Origin: Actinoalloteichus fjordicus
GTDB taxonomy: Bacteria; Actinomycetota; Actinomycetes; Mycobacteriales; Pseudonocardiaceae
NCBI RefSeq assembly: GCF_001941625.1
Contig: NZ_CP016076.1
Coordinates: 4,092,001-4,156,000, forward strand
Length of the DNA: 64,000 nt
Direction of reading: 5' to 3'
Below, one piece after another: positions 46,500 through 54,998 of this stretch; positions within the stretch are counted from its first letter, which is position 1, and each line of letters starts with the position of its first letter. A program made the position numbers and the translations under genes. The notes below the pieces were generated by a model. It saw only the letters and a program-made list of their open reading frames with translations. It had not been told where the DNA came from and made no database searches.

Positions 46500-47846
46500 T
46501 CACTCCTCGACCGATGTGGACCGGGACTGCCCGGCAGGAGGGCCTGCGACGGGCTCGGCGCCCGCTGCGGGCTCGCCCGCCCGGCCCGAGCCGGGCTCGG
46601 CGACGAACTCCGGCTCGACCGCTGCCGTGGCGGCCCGCACGGAGACCGTGGCGTAGAGGGCCAACAGCACCAGTCCGGCGGCGAGCACGACGGCGTTCTG
46701 CGCCGGGGACAGGACGGTCACCAGCGCGCCGGCGAGCAGCGGGGCGAGCGCGGCGGTCCCCTCGCCGAGGGTGCCGATGGCGGTGCCGACCCGGCCCTGC
46801 AGCCGGTCCGGCGTCATCATGATCGCCTTGGACTGGAACACGATGCTCAACGCGGGAGTCAGGAAGGAGACCAGCGCGAGGAGCACGCCGACGCCCACGG
46901 CCGAGGAGACGACGGCGAAGGCGAGCACGACGGCGGCGATCACCCACGACACCACCACCACCAGCAGCGACGGCCGGAACCGTCGCAGCACCATGGGCGC
47001 CGTCAACGCCCCCGCCAACCCGGCCGCGCCCGCCACACTCAGGACGAGCCCGAGCACCGCAGCGGACCAGCCGTCGATCCGCGCGTGCAGGATCACCTGG
47101 AAGTACAGGGCCCCCACGATCAGATTCAGTCCGGCGGCCCAGAGCGAGACGAACCGCAGGAACGGCCTGCTCCAGAGGAAGCGCAGCCCACTGCCGAACT
47201 CGCGGCGGAACCCGCGGCGGACGTCGGGCGGCGTCGAGGGGTCGCGGTCCGCGCGCAGCTCGGATCGCATGCCCCTGGCACACAACGCGGCGACCAGGTA
47301 CGAGAGGGCGTCGACGAGGAACGGCACCCAGGCGGCGAGCTGGTAGAGGGCCCCGCCGATGCCGGGACCGGCCAGCCGCGCCCCCTGCTCGCGGGCCTGT
47401 AACGCGCCGAGTGCCGATTCCGGCGACTCCGCCGGGAGGACGGCCTTGATCCCTCCCGAGGCGGCGGCGGCGTAGCAGGCGGCGGCCAGTCCCTCGACGA
47501 CGGCGGCGATCAGCAGCAGCGGCAGGGAGGCGGTGCCGGTGGCCGCGCCGATCGCGATCGCTCCCATCGCAGCGGCCGCCACCAGGGCGGCGACGGCCAT
47601 GAGCCTGCGTCGCGATCCGCGATCGGCGTAGACGCCCGCGATCGGTCGGAACAGGACCTCGACGAGCCCGCCCGCGGTGCCGACGAGGCCCGCCGTCATC
47701 GGCGTCCCGCCGACCGCCAGCACGAGGATCGGCAGGACCAGCGCCGACGCGTGGGAACCGAGCAGGTTCGCCGCGCCGCCGATCCAGAACAGCCGAAAAT
47801 CATGCCTGCGTCGGGCTGAATCAGCGCCCGCCCCGAATGCGATCAT
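46500..47846 (-). CDS. MFS exporter (MFS_3/enterobactin-exporter-like), probable RiPP export or immunity
   Basis: A 448-residue, 12-helix transporter. FRLFWIGGAANLLGSHASAL is the first helix motif of the group, VYADRGSRRRLM is motif A, and SFLTPALSIVFQSKAIMMTP lies in the second half. The C-terminal 45 residues are a Pro/Ala/Glu-rich cytoplasmic tail. Start 47846 was chosen for GGGGAAAG upstream and the family's usual N-terminus; the open frame reaches 47981. It is the first gene of a five-gene minus-strand run ending with DUF5825, so it likely exports the mature peptide. Confidence 0.86.
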   Translation of the reverse strand: MIAFGAGADSARRRHDFRLFWIGGAANLLGSHASALVLPILVLAVGGTPMTAGLVGTAGGLVEVLFRPIAGVYADRGSRRRLMAVAALVAAAAMGAIAIGAATGTASLPLLLIAAVVEGLAAACYAAAASGGIKAVLPAESPESALGALQAREQGARLAGPGIGGALYQLAAWVPFLVDALSYLVAALCARGMRSELRADRDPSTPPDVRRGFRREFGSGLRFLWSRPFLRFVSLWAAGLNLIVGALYFQVILHARIDGWSAAVLGLVLSVAGAAGLAGALTAPMVLRRFRPSLLVVVVSWVIAAVVLAFAVVSSAVGVGVLLALVSFLTPALSIVFQSKAIMMTPDRLQGRVGTAIGTLGEGTAALAPLLAGALVTVLSPAQNAVVLAAGLVLLALYATVSVRAATAAVEPEFVAEPGSGRAGEPAAGAEPVAGPPAGQSRSTSVEE

Positions 47847-49097
47847 GCTTTCCCCGACGTCCGGTGAAACACCTTGAGCCCGAGCGAAGAACTCGAGTAC
47901 GCCGACCCCCGAATACGAAGAACCCCGAGCACGAGAAATCCGGAGAACCGGCGAATCCCGCGCCAGAAGAACCCGAGACAAGCAGCGCCTGAATACTCAG
48001 ACACCCAGCATCATGAACACCCCAGAACCGATGGCCGACAACCTGATCACTCGCCAGAGCGGCTGGTCATGTCGACCAGGAAGCCCACTCGAGCACATTA
48101 TCCGTGCCGGTCAGTCGACCGAGCATCGCAGAGAGACTTCCCTTTTTCTAGCCGCCGAACGGACTACATTCAGCTTCGGGATCGACCGGACAGGGCGCCG
48201 AGAACACGACTCGGAAGAGCGGGCCCGGGCGTCGACGGCATGGCGAACGGCACGACTGACGGCACTGTGGTGAGACAGCGACACACCGCGCGCCGCATTC
48301 GAGAAAAGAAGACGGGATCAGCATCGGCCATTAACCCACCGGGAGTCGACGAATCACGTACATCTTCGACGCGACCAAGAAGAAAGGACGCCCGCAGAAT
48401 TCTCCATCGACCATCGACAGTAGACGAACGGCGCACCGCGCACGGCGACAGCAGATCACCGGCCGGCTTCGACCTCGGCGCCCGAGATCGGGTCATCGGA
48501 TGCTCTCGCCCTGCCGAGACCGGCTCGTGGCCCGCCCACCTCGCATCGACTGATCGATTCGTGTCGGCTGCCAGGAACGCCGACGGCCACGAGTGCCGGC
48601 CCCTCGACGACCACGACGATCGCACCGCCCATCGACCCAGTGGGACACCGGGGAGCGCCCGCTCGAACCGGCCGCCGAGGGACCGGATGCACGGGGTCGG
48701 CGGCCCTCTCGGCAACGAACCGAGGCCGACGCGAGCCGAGTGCACGACGGCGGCGAGACGCCACGCCCTGCGCCGTACATCGGCTCCGTCCTCGTCGTTC
48801 CGGCCCGTCGGAGTCCCCGCGAACCCCCGGCCCGTCGACTGAGTGCGCCCGGCCCGGAGCGACCCGGGCGAGGTCGACGCCCCCGGGCCGGGCCGGTGTC
48901 GGGTGAGGCGCGGGCGCGGGGCGCTCCGGTGGTGTGGCCGTGCCGGGCGCGCGAGGAGTCCGCTGCAACCATCCGCGCGGACCGGGTCCGTACTGCGCGG
49001 ATGCCCCGCCACCATGGCTCGTGACGGGGCACCGACGGCCGAACACGGCCGCCGCATCACCGGGCCGGTGCTGCGGCCTGCCCGGCCCGCCCGAGAA
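47847..49097. other. 1.25-kb region without a convincing gene
   Basis: The longest frames are a plus frame from 47874 and a minus frame to 49060. Both give Arg/Pro/Ser-rich translations with no domain and no well-placed ribosome binding site; I regard both as chance. The first 300 bases are less GC-rich and contain short imprecise repeats of GAANCCCGAG. The area must hold the promoter of the RiPP operon near 47850-47950. No tRNA, attachment site or insertion-sequence end was found. Confidence 0.5.
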
Positions 49098-49859
49098 TCA
49101 GAGGGCCCGACCGAGATAGCCGGTCACCGACGACACCACGGGCGCGATGTCCGCATCGCCGATCGCCCCGCCCACCCGGTAGGGCAGGCTTGCCAGCTTC
49201 GGCACGTTGCGCGCCCAGATGGTCCGCTCCTCCGGGGCAGGGTCGTGCAGAGCCGTGGCCTCACCGCAGCCCCCGCACTCCAGATACACCATGTTCTCGA
49301 CGCCGCCGATGATCGTCACCCTGGCATCCTTGAGGATGGTGAGCGCCCGGTTGGTGTCCAGGTGGGCGACCTCGGCGGGCGTCACCACCAGCACCGCCGC
49401 CACCGGACCCGCCAGCGCCAACAGCGCCTGCTGCACGTCCCCGGTGCCCGGCGGCAGGTCGACGACGAGCGTGTCGACGTCACCCCAGCGCGTGTCCCGG
49501 ATCAGCCTGCCCAGCATCATGTCGCCGATCGAGGCGTCGACCGCGAATCCCTGCTGTCCCGCGAGCAGGAACCCGACCGAGGCGACCTTGAACCCGTCGA
49601 CCTCCATCGCCTCGATCCCCGAGTTCCGCCCGCCCACCCAGTTGGCGATGGTCAACGACTTGGCAGGCACGTCCCGCCGCAACCCGAGCATCCGAGGCAC
49701 ATCCGGCCCGTGTAGATCGGCGTCCACCAGCCCGACCTTCCGCCCGGCGGCGACGAGCCTGCGGGCCAGGGCGACGGCGACGCTGGTCTTGCCGACCCCG
49801 CCCTTTCCACTCACCACGGCGATGACGGGGATGTCGGTGATGGCCCTCGTCGCACCCAT
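49098..49859 (-). CDS. Mrp/ApbC (NBP35-type) P-loop ATPase
   Basis: A 253-residue protein. VVSGKGGVGKTSVAVALARR is the deviant Walker A, VDADLHGPDVPRMLGL the Mrp signature, and DTLVVDLPPGTGDVQQALL the Walker B region. The CxxC in ECGGCGE can bind a bridging Fe-S cluster. The family assembles or carries Fe-S clusters. The start is taken as the ATG at 49859 (MGATRAITDIPVIAVV). The frame stays open to 49988, but that stretch is made of degenerate CRISPR repeats (STRVEV and STYVEL are translated repeat sequence) and should not be annotated as protein. No functional link with the cas genes is implied. Confidence 0.88.
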   Translation of the reverse strand: MGATRAITDIPVIAVVSGKGGVGKTSVAVALARRLVAAGRKVGLVDADLHGPDVPRMLGLRRDVPAKSLTIANWVGGRNSGIEAMEVDGFKVASVGFLLAGQQGFAVDASIGDMMLGRLIRDTRWGDVDTLVVDLPPGTGDVQQALLALAGPVAAVLVVTPAEVAHLDTNRALTILKDARVTIIGGVENMVYLECGGCGEATALHDPAPEERTIWARNVPKLASLPYRVGGAIGDADIAPVVSSVTGYLGRAL

Positions 49860-49872
49860 GCGATCAAGACTA

Positions 49873-50415
49873 CGACCAACTTCCACACGGGTAGAGATCA
49901 CGCCTGCGCGATCATCTCCACCAGTTCCGCAGGCGACCAACTCCACGTACGTGGAGACCACTCCGCCCTCCACGTGCGTGGAGATCACCAGCGGGGCACG
50001 GGAGACCAGTTCGGCGGGGACGACCTACCTCCACATGCGTGGAGATCACTGTTTGATGGGTTTGTCCTCGCCCTTCGCCGACGACCTACCTCCACATGCG
50101 TGGAGATCACTCGCGCTCGGCCTCGCCCTGATGGCAAGTGCACGACCTACCTCCACATGCGTGGAGATCACATCTCCGACTGGGCACGGGTGGACCCGGA
50201 CGCCGACCTACCTCCACATGCGTGGAGATCACCACACGCTTTCGAACCACTGGGGGTTCCGTCCCGACCTACCTCCACATGCGTGGAGATCACGATCGAC
50301 CGAAACGCGACCCCTGCGCCGACGACGACCTACCTCCACATGCGTGGAGATCACGAGGCGATGGTGAACGACGCGACCGCGTCGCCCGACCTACCTCCAC
50401 ATGCGTGGAGATCAC
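49873..50415 (-). CRISPR. CRISPR array 1 (type I-E; 7 intact repeats plus degenerate distal copies)
   Basis: Seven identical 29-base repeats at 50021-50415 alternate with six 32-base spacers. Read on the minus strand, from the cas2 side, the repeat is GTGAT + CTCCAC + GCAT + GTGGAG + GTAGGTCG, with a 6-bp stem, and the last 8 bases would be the crRNA 5' handle. The distal end decays: a copy at about 49960-49988 (one 32-base spacer from repeat 7), another abutting it at 49934-49961 with no spacer between (a spacer deletion), and a worn copy at 49873-49901 after a further 32-base spacer. The leader is on the cas2 side. Confidence 0.97.
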
Positions 50416-50460
50416 CCTTCGCGACCTGGGCTTTTACAAAGCGGATTTACCGTTTTCGTC
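50416..50460 (-). promoter_or_regulatory. Leader of array 1, overlapping the 3' end of cas2
   Basis: On the minus strand the 43 bases before the first repeat begin CGAAAACGGTAAA and end CAGGTCGCGAAGG. The same ungapped block precedes array 2 (37 of 43 identical) and array 3. Here its first part encodes the last residues of Cas2 (ENGKSAL and the TAA stop, 50434-50460), so coding sequence and leader coincide. Confidence 0.85.
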
Positions 50461-50739
50461 CCGGAACTCGATGAGTTGCAGGCCGTCGAAGTCCGCGATG
50501 TGCCGTCGTCGTTCGCCCGCCGTCTTGATGATGTACCGCTGTTCGTTCTCCGCCGGGTGGACACAGACCGCAGCCCCGTCCCCGACGGCCGCGCTGACGG
50601 CCTCCCAGAGGAGGTCCCGCACGCGGGCGGAGACGCTGCCGACGTAGAGGCCCGGCGCGGGCTCGGTGAGGAATCGGCTCAGCGAGCCACGAACGTAGTC
50701 GGGGACGGCCGTCGTCGAGATCACGATCAGATTCGCCAT
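50434..50739 (-). CDS. cas2: Cas2e, CRISPR adaptation endoribonuclease-fold protein
   Basis: A 101-residue ferredoxin-fold protein of the CasE-type Cas2 group. MANLIVISTTAVPDYVRGSL is the first strand and helix, LYVGSVSARVRDLLWEAV the second helix, and QRYIIKTAGERRRHIADFDGLQLI the C-terminal strand. It forms the Cas1-Cas2 integrase with the adjacent Cas1. Start 50739 follows GTGAGGC; four bases separate it from the cas1 stop. The C-terminal codons and stop lie inside the conserved array leader, so the end of this protein is under double constraint. Confidence 0.95.
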   Translation of the reverse strand: MANLIVISTTAVPDYVRGSLSRFLTEPAPGLYVGSVSARVRDLLWEAVSAAVGDGAAVCVHPAENEQRYIIKTAGERRRHIADFDGLQLIEFRDENGKSAL

Positions 50740-50743
50740 CGCC

Positions 50744-51718
50744 TCACCAGTCCACGTCGTGGGCGTGGTTGCGCCCGGCCTCGACCGCACCGAGATCCGG
50801 GTCCCAGAGGTGCACCAGCTCGACCTCCTCGGGTTCCTCGGCCTCGGTGATCTCCTCCGGCGCGAGCAGCCGCTGGATGTCCAAGACCATCTTCGGCATC
50901 AACCGGTAGAGCCGGAAGTCCTCCCGGAGACGCCTGCGGGCCTCCCGATCGGGGTTGCCGTGTTTGTGCAGGGCGAAGGCCAGCGGAATGGTGTGGCGCG
51001 CCTTGTAGAGATCGGCGATGTCGTAGATGAAGGAGTTCTGCTTTCCACTGTGCAGGAACCCGAGTGCGGGGCTGACGCCCAGCGCGAGCATGACCGAGTG
51101 GACCACGCCGTACAGCGCGGCGTTGGCGGCGGACAGGGCCTGGTTGACCGGGTTCTGCGCGTCCCAGTTCTCGGGGTTGTAATTGCGGCGGAACCCACGG
51201 ATGCGATGTTGTTCGGCCATCGCGTGGTAGAGCGCCTTCATCCGCTGGCCTTCGAGACCGCGCACGCTGTCCAGGCTCGTGCCCGGCGGCACGGGCATCC
51301 CGAACCGCGTCTCGTACATCGTGGCGGCGACGGCGAGGCGGGTGGTGTCGTCGGCCCAGAGGCGGACCTGCCGTTCCAGCCAGCGCGTGGTCAGGTCGCC
51401 GGGCTGGCTCCCGGAGTACATCCGCACGCCGCCCGCCCCCGTCCACACCACGGTCGTGTTGTGCCGGGCGAACGTCGCCATCGCCGGATTGGTGGCCGAC
51501 GTGCCGGTGCCGAGCAGGACACAGGACACCGCCGCTGTCGGCAGGTAGACGCGGCTGGTCGCCCCGTCGCGCTTCTGCACCTGGGCGCAGACTCCGGTGT
51601 CGTCCTGGACGACCCGCACGTTCTCCAGGTAGAGGAACGACAGCGAATCGGCGACGCGGGGCAGCATCGCCACCGTCGGCGTGGTGAGCAGCCGTCGCGG
51701 GTCTCGGACCGTGGTCAT
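50744..51718 (-). CDS. cas1: Cas1e integrase
   Basis: A 324-residue protein. The metal-binding residues are Glu156 (GLEGQRMKALY), His223 (LGFLHSGKQNSF) and Asp233/Asp236 (IYDIADLYK). It inserts new spacers at the leader-repeat junction with Cas2. The ATG overlaps the cas6e TGA as ATGA (51715-51718), and cas2 follows directly. The C-terminal tail after about 280 is acidic (EEITEAEEPEEVEL), a common feature of actinobacterial members. Confidence 0.97.
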   Translation of the reverse strand: MTTVRDPRRLLTTPTVAMLPRVADSLSFLYLENVRVVQDDTGVCAQVQKRDGATSRVYLPTAAVSCVLLGTGTSATNPAMATFARHNTTVVWTGAGGVRMYSGSQPGDLTTRWLERQVRLWADDTTRLAVAATMYETRFGMPVPPGTSLDSVRGLEGQRMKALYHAMAEQHRIRGFRRNYNPENWDAQNPVNQALSAANAALYGVVHSVMLALGVSPALGFLHSGKQNSFIYDIADLYKARHTIPLAFALHKHGNPDREARRRLREDFRLYRLMPKMVLDIQRLLAPEEITEAEEPEEVELVHLWDPDLGAVEAGRNHAHDVDW

Positions 51719-52347
51719 GGCGCCTCCGCCGGGCCGAGACTGAGCAGTCCGCAGCCGTAGGTCTTCGCGCGGCCGATGCCCTCGGCGACGGCGGTGCGCA
51801 GCAGATCAGGGTCGGTCACGATGCCGACCCCGTCGAACCGGGTGAGACCATGTCGAGTCTCCCGAGCGCCGAGGACGTCGTCGACGGGGCTGGAGACGAC
51901 CTGCACGGGATGCAGCCCCGCCTCGGTGGCCCTGCGCAGCCACCACAGGTCGGCCTCGGTGCCCCGCAGGACCTTGAGCTTCCCGCGCTTCGCCTCCACC
52001 GCCGAGTTACCGTGCCGCTTGGTGGCGTTGGCGACGATGCGATACCGGACTCGGACGCCCGGCCGCAGCGAGTCCAGCAGCGGACGCAGGTCTCGATCCC
52101 GCGCCGTCGCGGCAAGCTCCGCGGGCAGCGCGGCCAGCCGAGGCGGCACCAAGGTCTGGGCCAACAGCCCCACCCCGGCTCGACCCGGTTCGACGCGGTA
52201 GAGCAGGCCGCCGCGTTCCCTCGGCCGTTCGCCGAGGTCATCGGGCAGCAGGCGCATCAGCGTGCGGTGTAGTTGATCACCATCGAGCAGGCCGGTGGTC
52301 ACCGGCAGGCTTCGGGGCGACAGCGTCAGTCGTACGAGCCAGGCCAC
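51715..52347 (-). CDS. cas6e: Cas6e crRNA-processing endoribonuclease
   Basis: A 210-residue RAMP protein. VAWLVRLTLSPRSLPVTTG is the N-terminal strand, YRIVANATKRHGNSAVEAKRGK the central basic segment, and GIGRAKTYGCGLLSLG the C-terminal glycine-rich loop of Cas6e. It cuts the pre-crRNA at the base of the repeat stem and stays bound to the hairpin. The start is GTG at 52347, two bases after the cas5 stop, with AGGAGG upstream; the frame upstream of it is the cas5 antiframe. All three array repeats keep the same stem, so one Cas6e can serve them. Confidence 0.95.
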   Translation of the reverse strand: MAWLVRLTLSPRSLPVTTGLLDGDQLHRTLMRLLPDDLGERPRERGGLLYRVEPGRAGVGLLAQTLVPPRLAALPAELAATARDRDLRPLLDSLRPGVRVRYRIVANATKRHGNSAVEAKRGKLKVLRGTEADLWWLRRATEAGLHPVQVVSSPVDDVLGARETRHGLTRFDGVGIVTDPDLLRTAVAEGIGRAKTYGCGLLSLGPAEAP

Positions 52348-52348
52348 C

Positions 52349-53098
52349 TCAGGCCTCCTGTCCGACGAGGTAGGAACCCAGCCTCTGCTGGTAAACGGCC
52401 AGATCGGCGAGCCCGAGGTGACTGGGCAGCTCACGGGTCACCGTCCAGATCGGTCGCGTGCGATGTTCCCGGCCGATGGTCGCGAACGTCGACGGCGCAT
52501 CGCGGACCTCCGAGCGCACTGCCTCGGGCAGCCCGGTGTCATAGAGGAAGTCCACGGGCAGGGGCCGCCCCCCTCGGCGCAGACGAGCGAGCGGCACGGC
52601 GTTCTCCAGTTCCGCGATCGGGTCCTCGACGTCGGTACGGAGCAGGAACGGCTGCGAGGGCGGACAGGATCGCCTGCCGAGGTAGGGCTGCCAGTGCGGC
52701 CGGGCCAGCGCGCGCCCGACCTCGGCGAGCAGATCGTCCGGCCCCTGCACCGCGACGACGAACACCGCGTCGGCGAGGTACTCGCGCCAGGTCTGCATGA
52801 TTCCCTTACCCGGCGGCCGTCCCTTGCCGTCTGCGGTGGGAATCTTCCGGCCGGGCGGCAGACCGCCGCCTACGGTCTGATAGTCCACGGTCCGGGTTCC
52901 GGGGCGATCGACGCGAATGGTGAAGCTCAGCGGGCTCAGTGCCGAGAGCGGCTCGTCGCGCCCGATACCCATCGAGGCGGCGATGATCCCGATCAACCCC
53001 GACCGGGTGGGGAACGCGGCTGTGTCCCGCACGTCGAAGGCGCTGCGCTCGCCCCAGCTCTGCAACGGCCCCGCCAGCCGCAGCAGCAGCCCGCTCAC
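52349..53098 (-). CDS. cas5e: Cas5e Cascade subunit
   Basis: A 249-residue RAMP protein. LLLRLAGPLQSWGERSAFDVRDTA is the Cas5 N-terminal motif; PTRSGLIGIIAASMGI and TVDYQTVGGG follow. It caps the crRNA 5' handle in Cascade. The GTG at 53098 overlaps the cas7 TGA as GTGA with GCGGGAGGC upstream, which decides this start; the frame is open for six more codons. The handle it binds differs by one base between array 1 (GTAGGTCG) and arrays 2 and 3 (GTTGGTCG). Confidence 0.95.
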   Translation of the reverse strand: MSGLLLRLAGPLQSWGERSAFDVRDTAAFPTRSGLIGIIAASMGIGRDEPLSALSPLSFTIRVDRPGTRTVDYQTVGGGLPPGRKIPTADGKGRPPGKGIMQTWREYLADAVFVVAVQGPDDLLAEVGRALARPHWQPYLGRRSCPPSQPFLLRTDVEDPIAELENAVPLARLRRGGRPLPVDFLYDTGLPEAVRSEVRDAPSTFATIGREHRTRPIWTVTRELPSHLGLADLAVYQQRLGSYLVGQEA

Positions 53099-54282
53099 GC
53101 CTCCCGCTCCGCGCACGCCACCTGCACGGCCGCCGCGATCAGGCTCCGGAACGAGTCGTGTCGAGGACCGAACGCGGCGAGGCTCTCCTCGGCCTGCCCC
53201 TGCACGGTCAACTCGGCAGCCGCGTAACCGGCGAACAGCACGTTCTCCTTCTCCAACAGCGTCGTCATCGACGCGGCATGGGAGGCGAGCCTCTCGACCG
53301 ACCCGAACAGATAGCCGTTCTTGCCCGCCAGCGGCGCCTCGAACGCCGAGGACAACGACACCGGCCGATCCGCCCGCACCGCCACGTAGACGAGGTCGGG
53401 GGCGGTGACCGCGCCGGTCGCGGTCTGCTTGCCGGAGGGCACCGCATTGACGAAACCGTCCAGGAAGGCGTCCACCAGGGTCCGGGTCACCTCCAGGTCG
53501 TCGCCCAGATTGGCCCGCAGCCGCGCCAAGCCGACATTGGCGTACCGATAGAACGTCCCCGCACTGAAGTATCCGGTGTTGATGTGGCCGCTGCCGGGAA
53601 TGTTGAGTTTCTCCTCGACATCGTCCACGGCGGAGAAGAAGTCGTACTCGACCGACGTCCCGTGCGTGGTGAAGGCATGCGCGAACTGCACGGCGCCGTC
53701 GACGTTGGCCCCCGGCAGCTCGGCGAGCATCCGACCGAACAGGTTGATCGTGCCGCTGCGCCGCCCGAGGATCTCGGCGATGTCCTTACTCGGCAGCACC
53801 GGCTTGATCTTGTTGTCCTTGCCCTTCTTCGGCCGGGCCTCCTCGGCGAGGATCTCCTGCCGATGCTGGTCCGCCAGCGCGGCCAGATCGTCGATGCCCG
53901 ACTCCGGCAGCAACAGCAGCACGCTGGTGGTCTGCACCTGCTCGCCGCGTTCGTTCTTCTCCGCCTTCAAGCTGATTCCGCTGCCCGCGGACAACGCCAC
54001 CTGGAGACCCGCAGCCTCGGCATCGACCCGCGACCAGCCCCAGGCCGACGAGGTCAGCCGCTCGGCAACGCCCCGCACCACCCGACGGGTGCGGACGGTG
54101 TCCTCACCCACGGCCCGGTCCACGTGCAGCCGGACGGCGCGTTTCCAACTCTGGCTGGAGACCCTGGTCCGCTCGACACCACCGAACATCACCGATTTCG
54201 GCGCCCCGAGATCGTCTCGGTTGACGTTGGAGTACGGCAGCGTCTGAATCGCGTGCACGTCGAGGTAGGCAGGCGTGGTCAT
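53095..54282 (-). CDS. cas7e: Cas7e Cascade backbone subunit
   Basis: A 395-residue protein. YLDVHAIQTLPYSNVNRDDLG, KSVMFGGVERTRVSSQSWKRAVR, NLFGRMLAELPGANVDGAVQFAHAFTTH and AVPSGKQTATGA are the Cas7e blocks. Six copies normally line the crRNA. It is slightly longer than the E. coli protein because of a Lys/Glu-rich insert (EEARPKKGKDNKIK, about 155-168). The ATG overlaps the cse2 TGA as ATGA. Confidence 0.97.
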   Translation of the reverse strand: MTTPAYLDVHAIQTLPYSNVNRDDLGAPKSVMFGGVERTRVSSQSWKRAVRLHVDRAVGEDTVRTRRVVRGVAERLTSSAWGWSRVDAEAAGLQVALSAGSGISLKAEKNERGEQVQTTSVLLLLPESGIDDLAALADQHRQEILAEEARPKKGKDNKIKPVLPSKDIAEILGRRSGTINLFGRMLAELPGANVDGAVQFAHAFTTHGTSVEYDFFSAVDDVEEKLNIPGSGHINTGYFSAGTFYRYANVGLARLRANLGDDLEVTRTLVDAFLDGFVNAVPSGKQTATGAVTAPDLVYVAVRADRPVSLSSAFEAPLAGKNGYLFGSVERLASHAASMTTLLEKENVLFAGYAAAELTVQGQAEESLAAFGPRHDSFRSLIAAAVQVACAEREA

Positions 54283-54998
54283 GCGTCGTCCTTCGGGGTG
54301 TCGTCGGTGTCGGTGTCGTCCTCATCGGACGGAGTCAGGCCTCGATAGAAGTCACGCAGCCAAGACGCGGCGATCCGCTGCTGGTCGTCATCCCAGGCCG
54401 CCAGATCGCAGATCAACGCGACCCAGTCCACGGAGATCCGCGACGAGCGCAGCAGCGCCATCAGACGGGGAAGCTGTCGGTAGACGACCTGGACGTCGCC
54501 GCGACAGAGCCGGTGCAGATGCGCCTCGGCCTGCGAGGAGGACGTAACCTTCTGATTGACGGCGAAGGCCAGCGTCGCCCCGATCGAACGCGGCGGCCTC
54601 CGTTGGGAGGCGACCTCGTCCCGAGCTGCCGAGTCGTCACCCTCGGCCTGGCCGCCGTTCTGCGCAGGCTCGGCGGCCGACACGTCCTCGTCCCGTGCCT
54701 GCCTGGGCTGAGCGCAGATCAAGGCCGCCACCGTGCGGAAGGCCAGTTCCGTCTCCTCGCTCGCCGACTCGGGGACGAACCGACTGACCTCCCGGAAGGC
54801 CGCGAAGGTCCGTGCCTCGCCAGGACCGCCGCCCAGCGAACGCCGCAGCGCCGCGCGGCGGCCGGGCGAGTTGAGGACATGTTTGCGCAGGTACCACACC
54901 ATGCGACGTCCGGCGTCGCCGATCTCGACTCCTCCGCGCGGGAGGTTCCTGGAATCCGTGGCGGCAACCGCAGTCGCGCGCGCCAGAGCGTCAGACAT
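54279..54998 (-). CDS. cse2: Cse2 (CasB, Cas11) Cascade small subunit
   Basis: A 239-residue, mostly helical protein. GDAGRRMVWYLRKHVLNSPGRRAALRRSLGG is the N-terminal basic helix pair; LHRLCRGDVQVVYRQLPRLMALLR and SWLRDFYRGL are the conserved C-terminal blocks. Residues about 110-145 are an acidic low-complexity insert that makes it longer than the E. coli protein. Start 54998 overlaps the cse1 stop by eight bases (ATGTCTGA). Confidence 0.93.
   Translation of the reverse strand: MSDALARATAVAATDSRNLPRGGVEIGDAGRRMVWYLRKHVLNSPGRRAALRRSLGGGPGEARTFAAFREVSRFVPESASEETELAFRTVAALICAQPRQARDEDVSAAEPAQNGGQAEGDDSAARDEVASQRRPPRSIGATLAFAVNQKVTSSSQAEAHLHRLCRGDVQVVYRQLPRLMALLRSSRISVDWVALICDLAAWDDDQQRIAASWLRDFYRGLTPSDEDDTDTDDTPKDDA

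Noticed and set aside
44715-47402. 895-codon open frame on the plus strand
   Set aside because: It is antisense to the S9 peptidase and MFS genes, which have clear domains. Long antisense frames are expected from GC-rich third positions, and the translation is Arg/Gly/His-rich without any domain.
47874-48842. 322-codon plus frame
   Set aside because: No ribosome binding site, no domain, and composition like random GC-rich DNA; it lies in the promoter side of the RiPP operon.
49860-49988. N-terminal extension of the Mrp ATPase
   Set aside because: The extension is degenerate CRISPR repeat sequence; the family start and a good ATG are at 49859.
49873-50415. Array 1 as belonging to a different CRISPR type because its plus-strand repeat looks unlike the others
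   Set aside because: Read on the minus strand it has the same stem, length and leader as arrays 2 and 3; only loop and a few flank bases differ.
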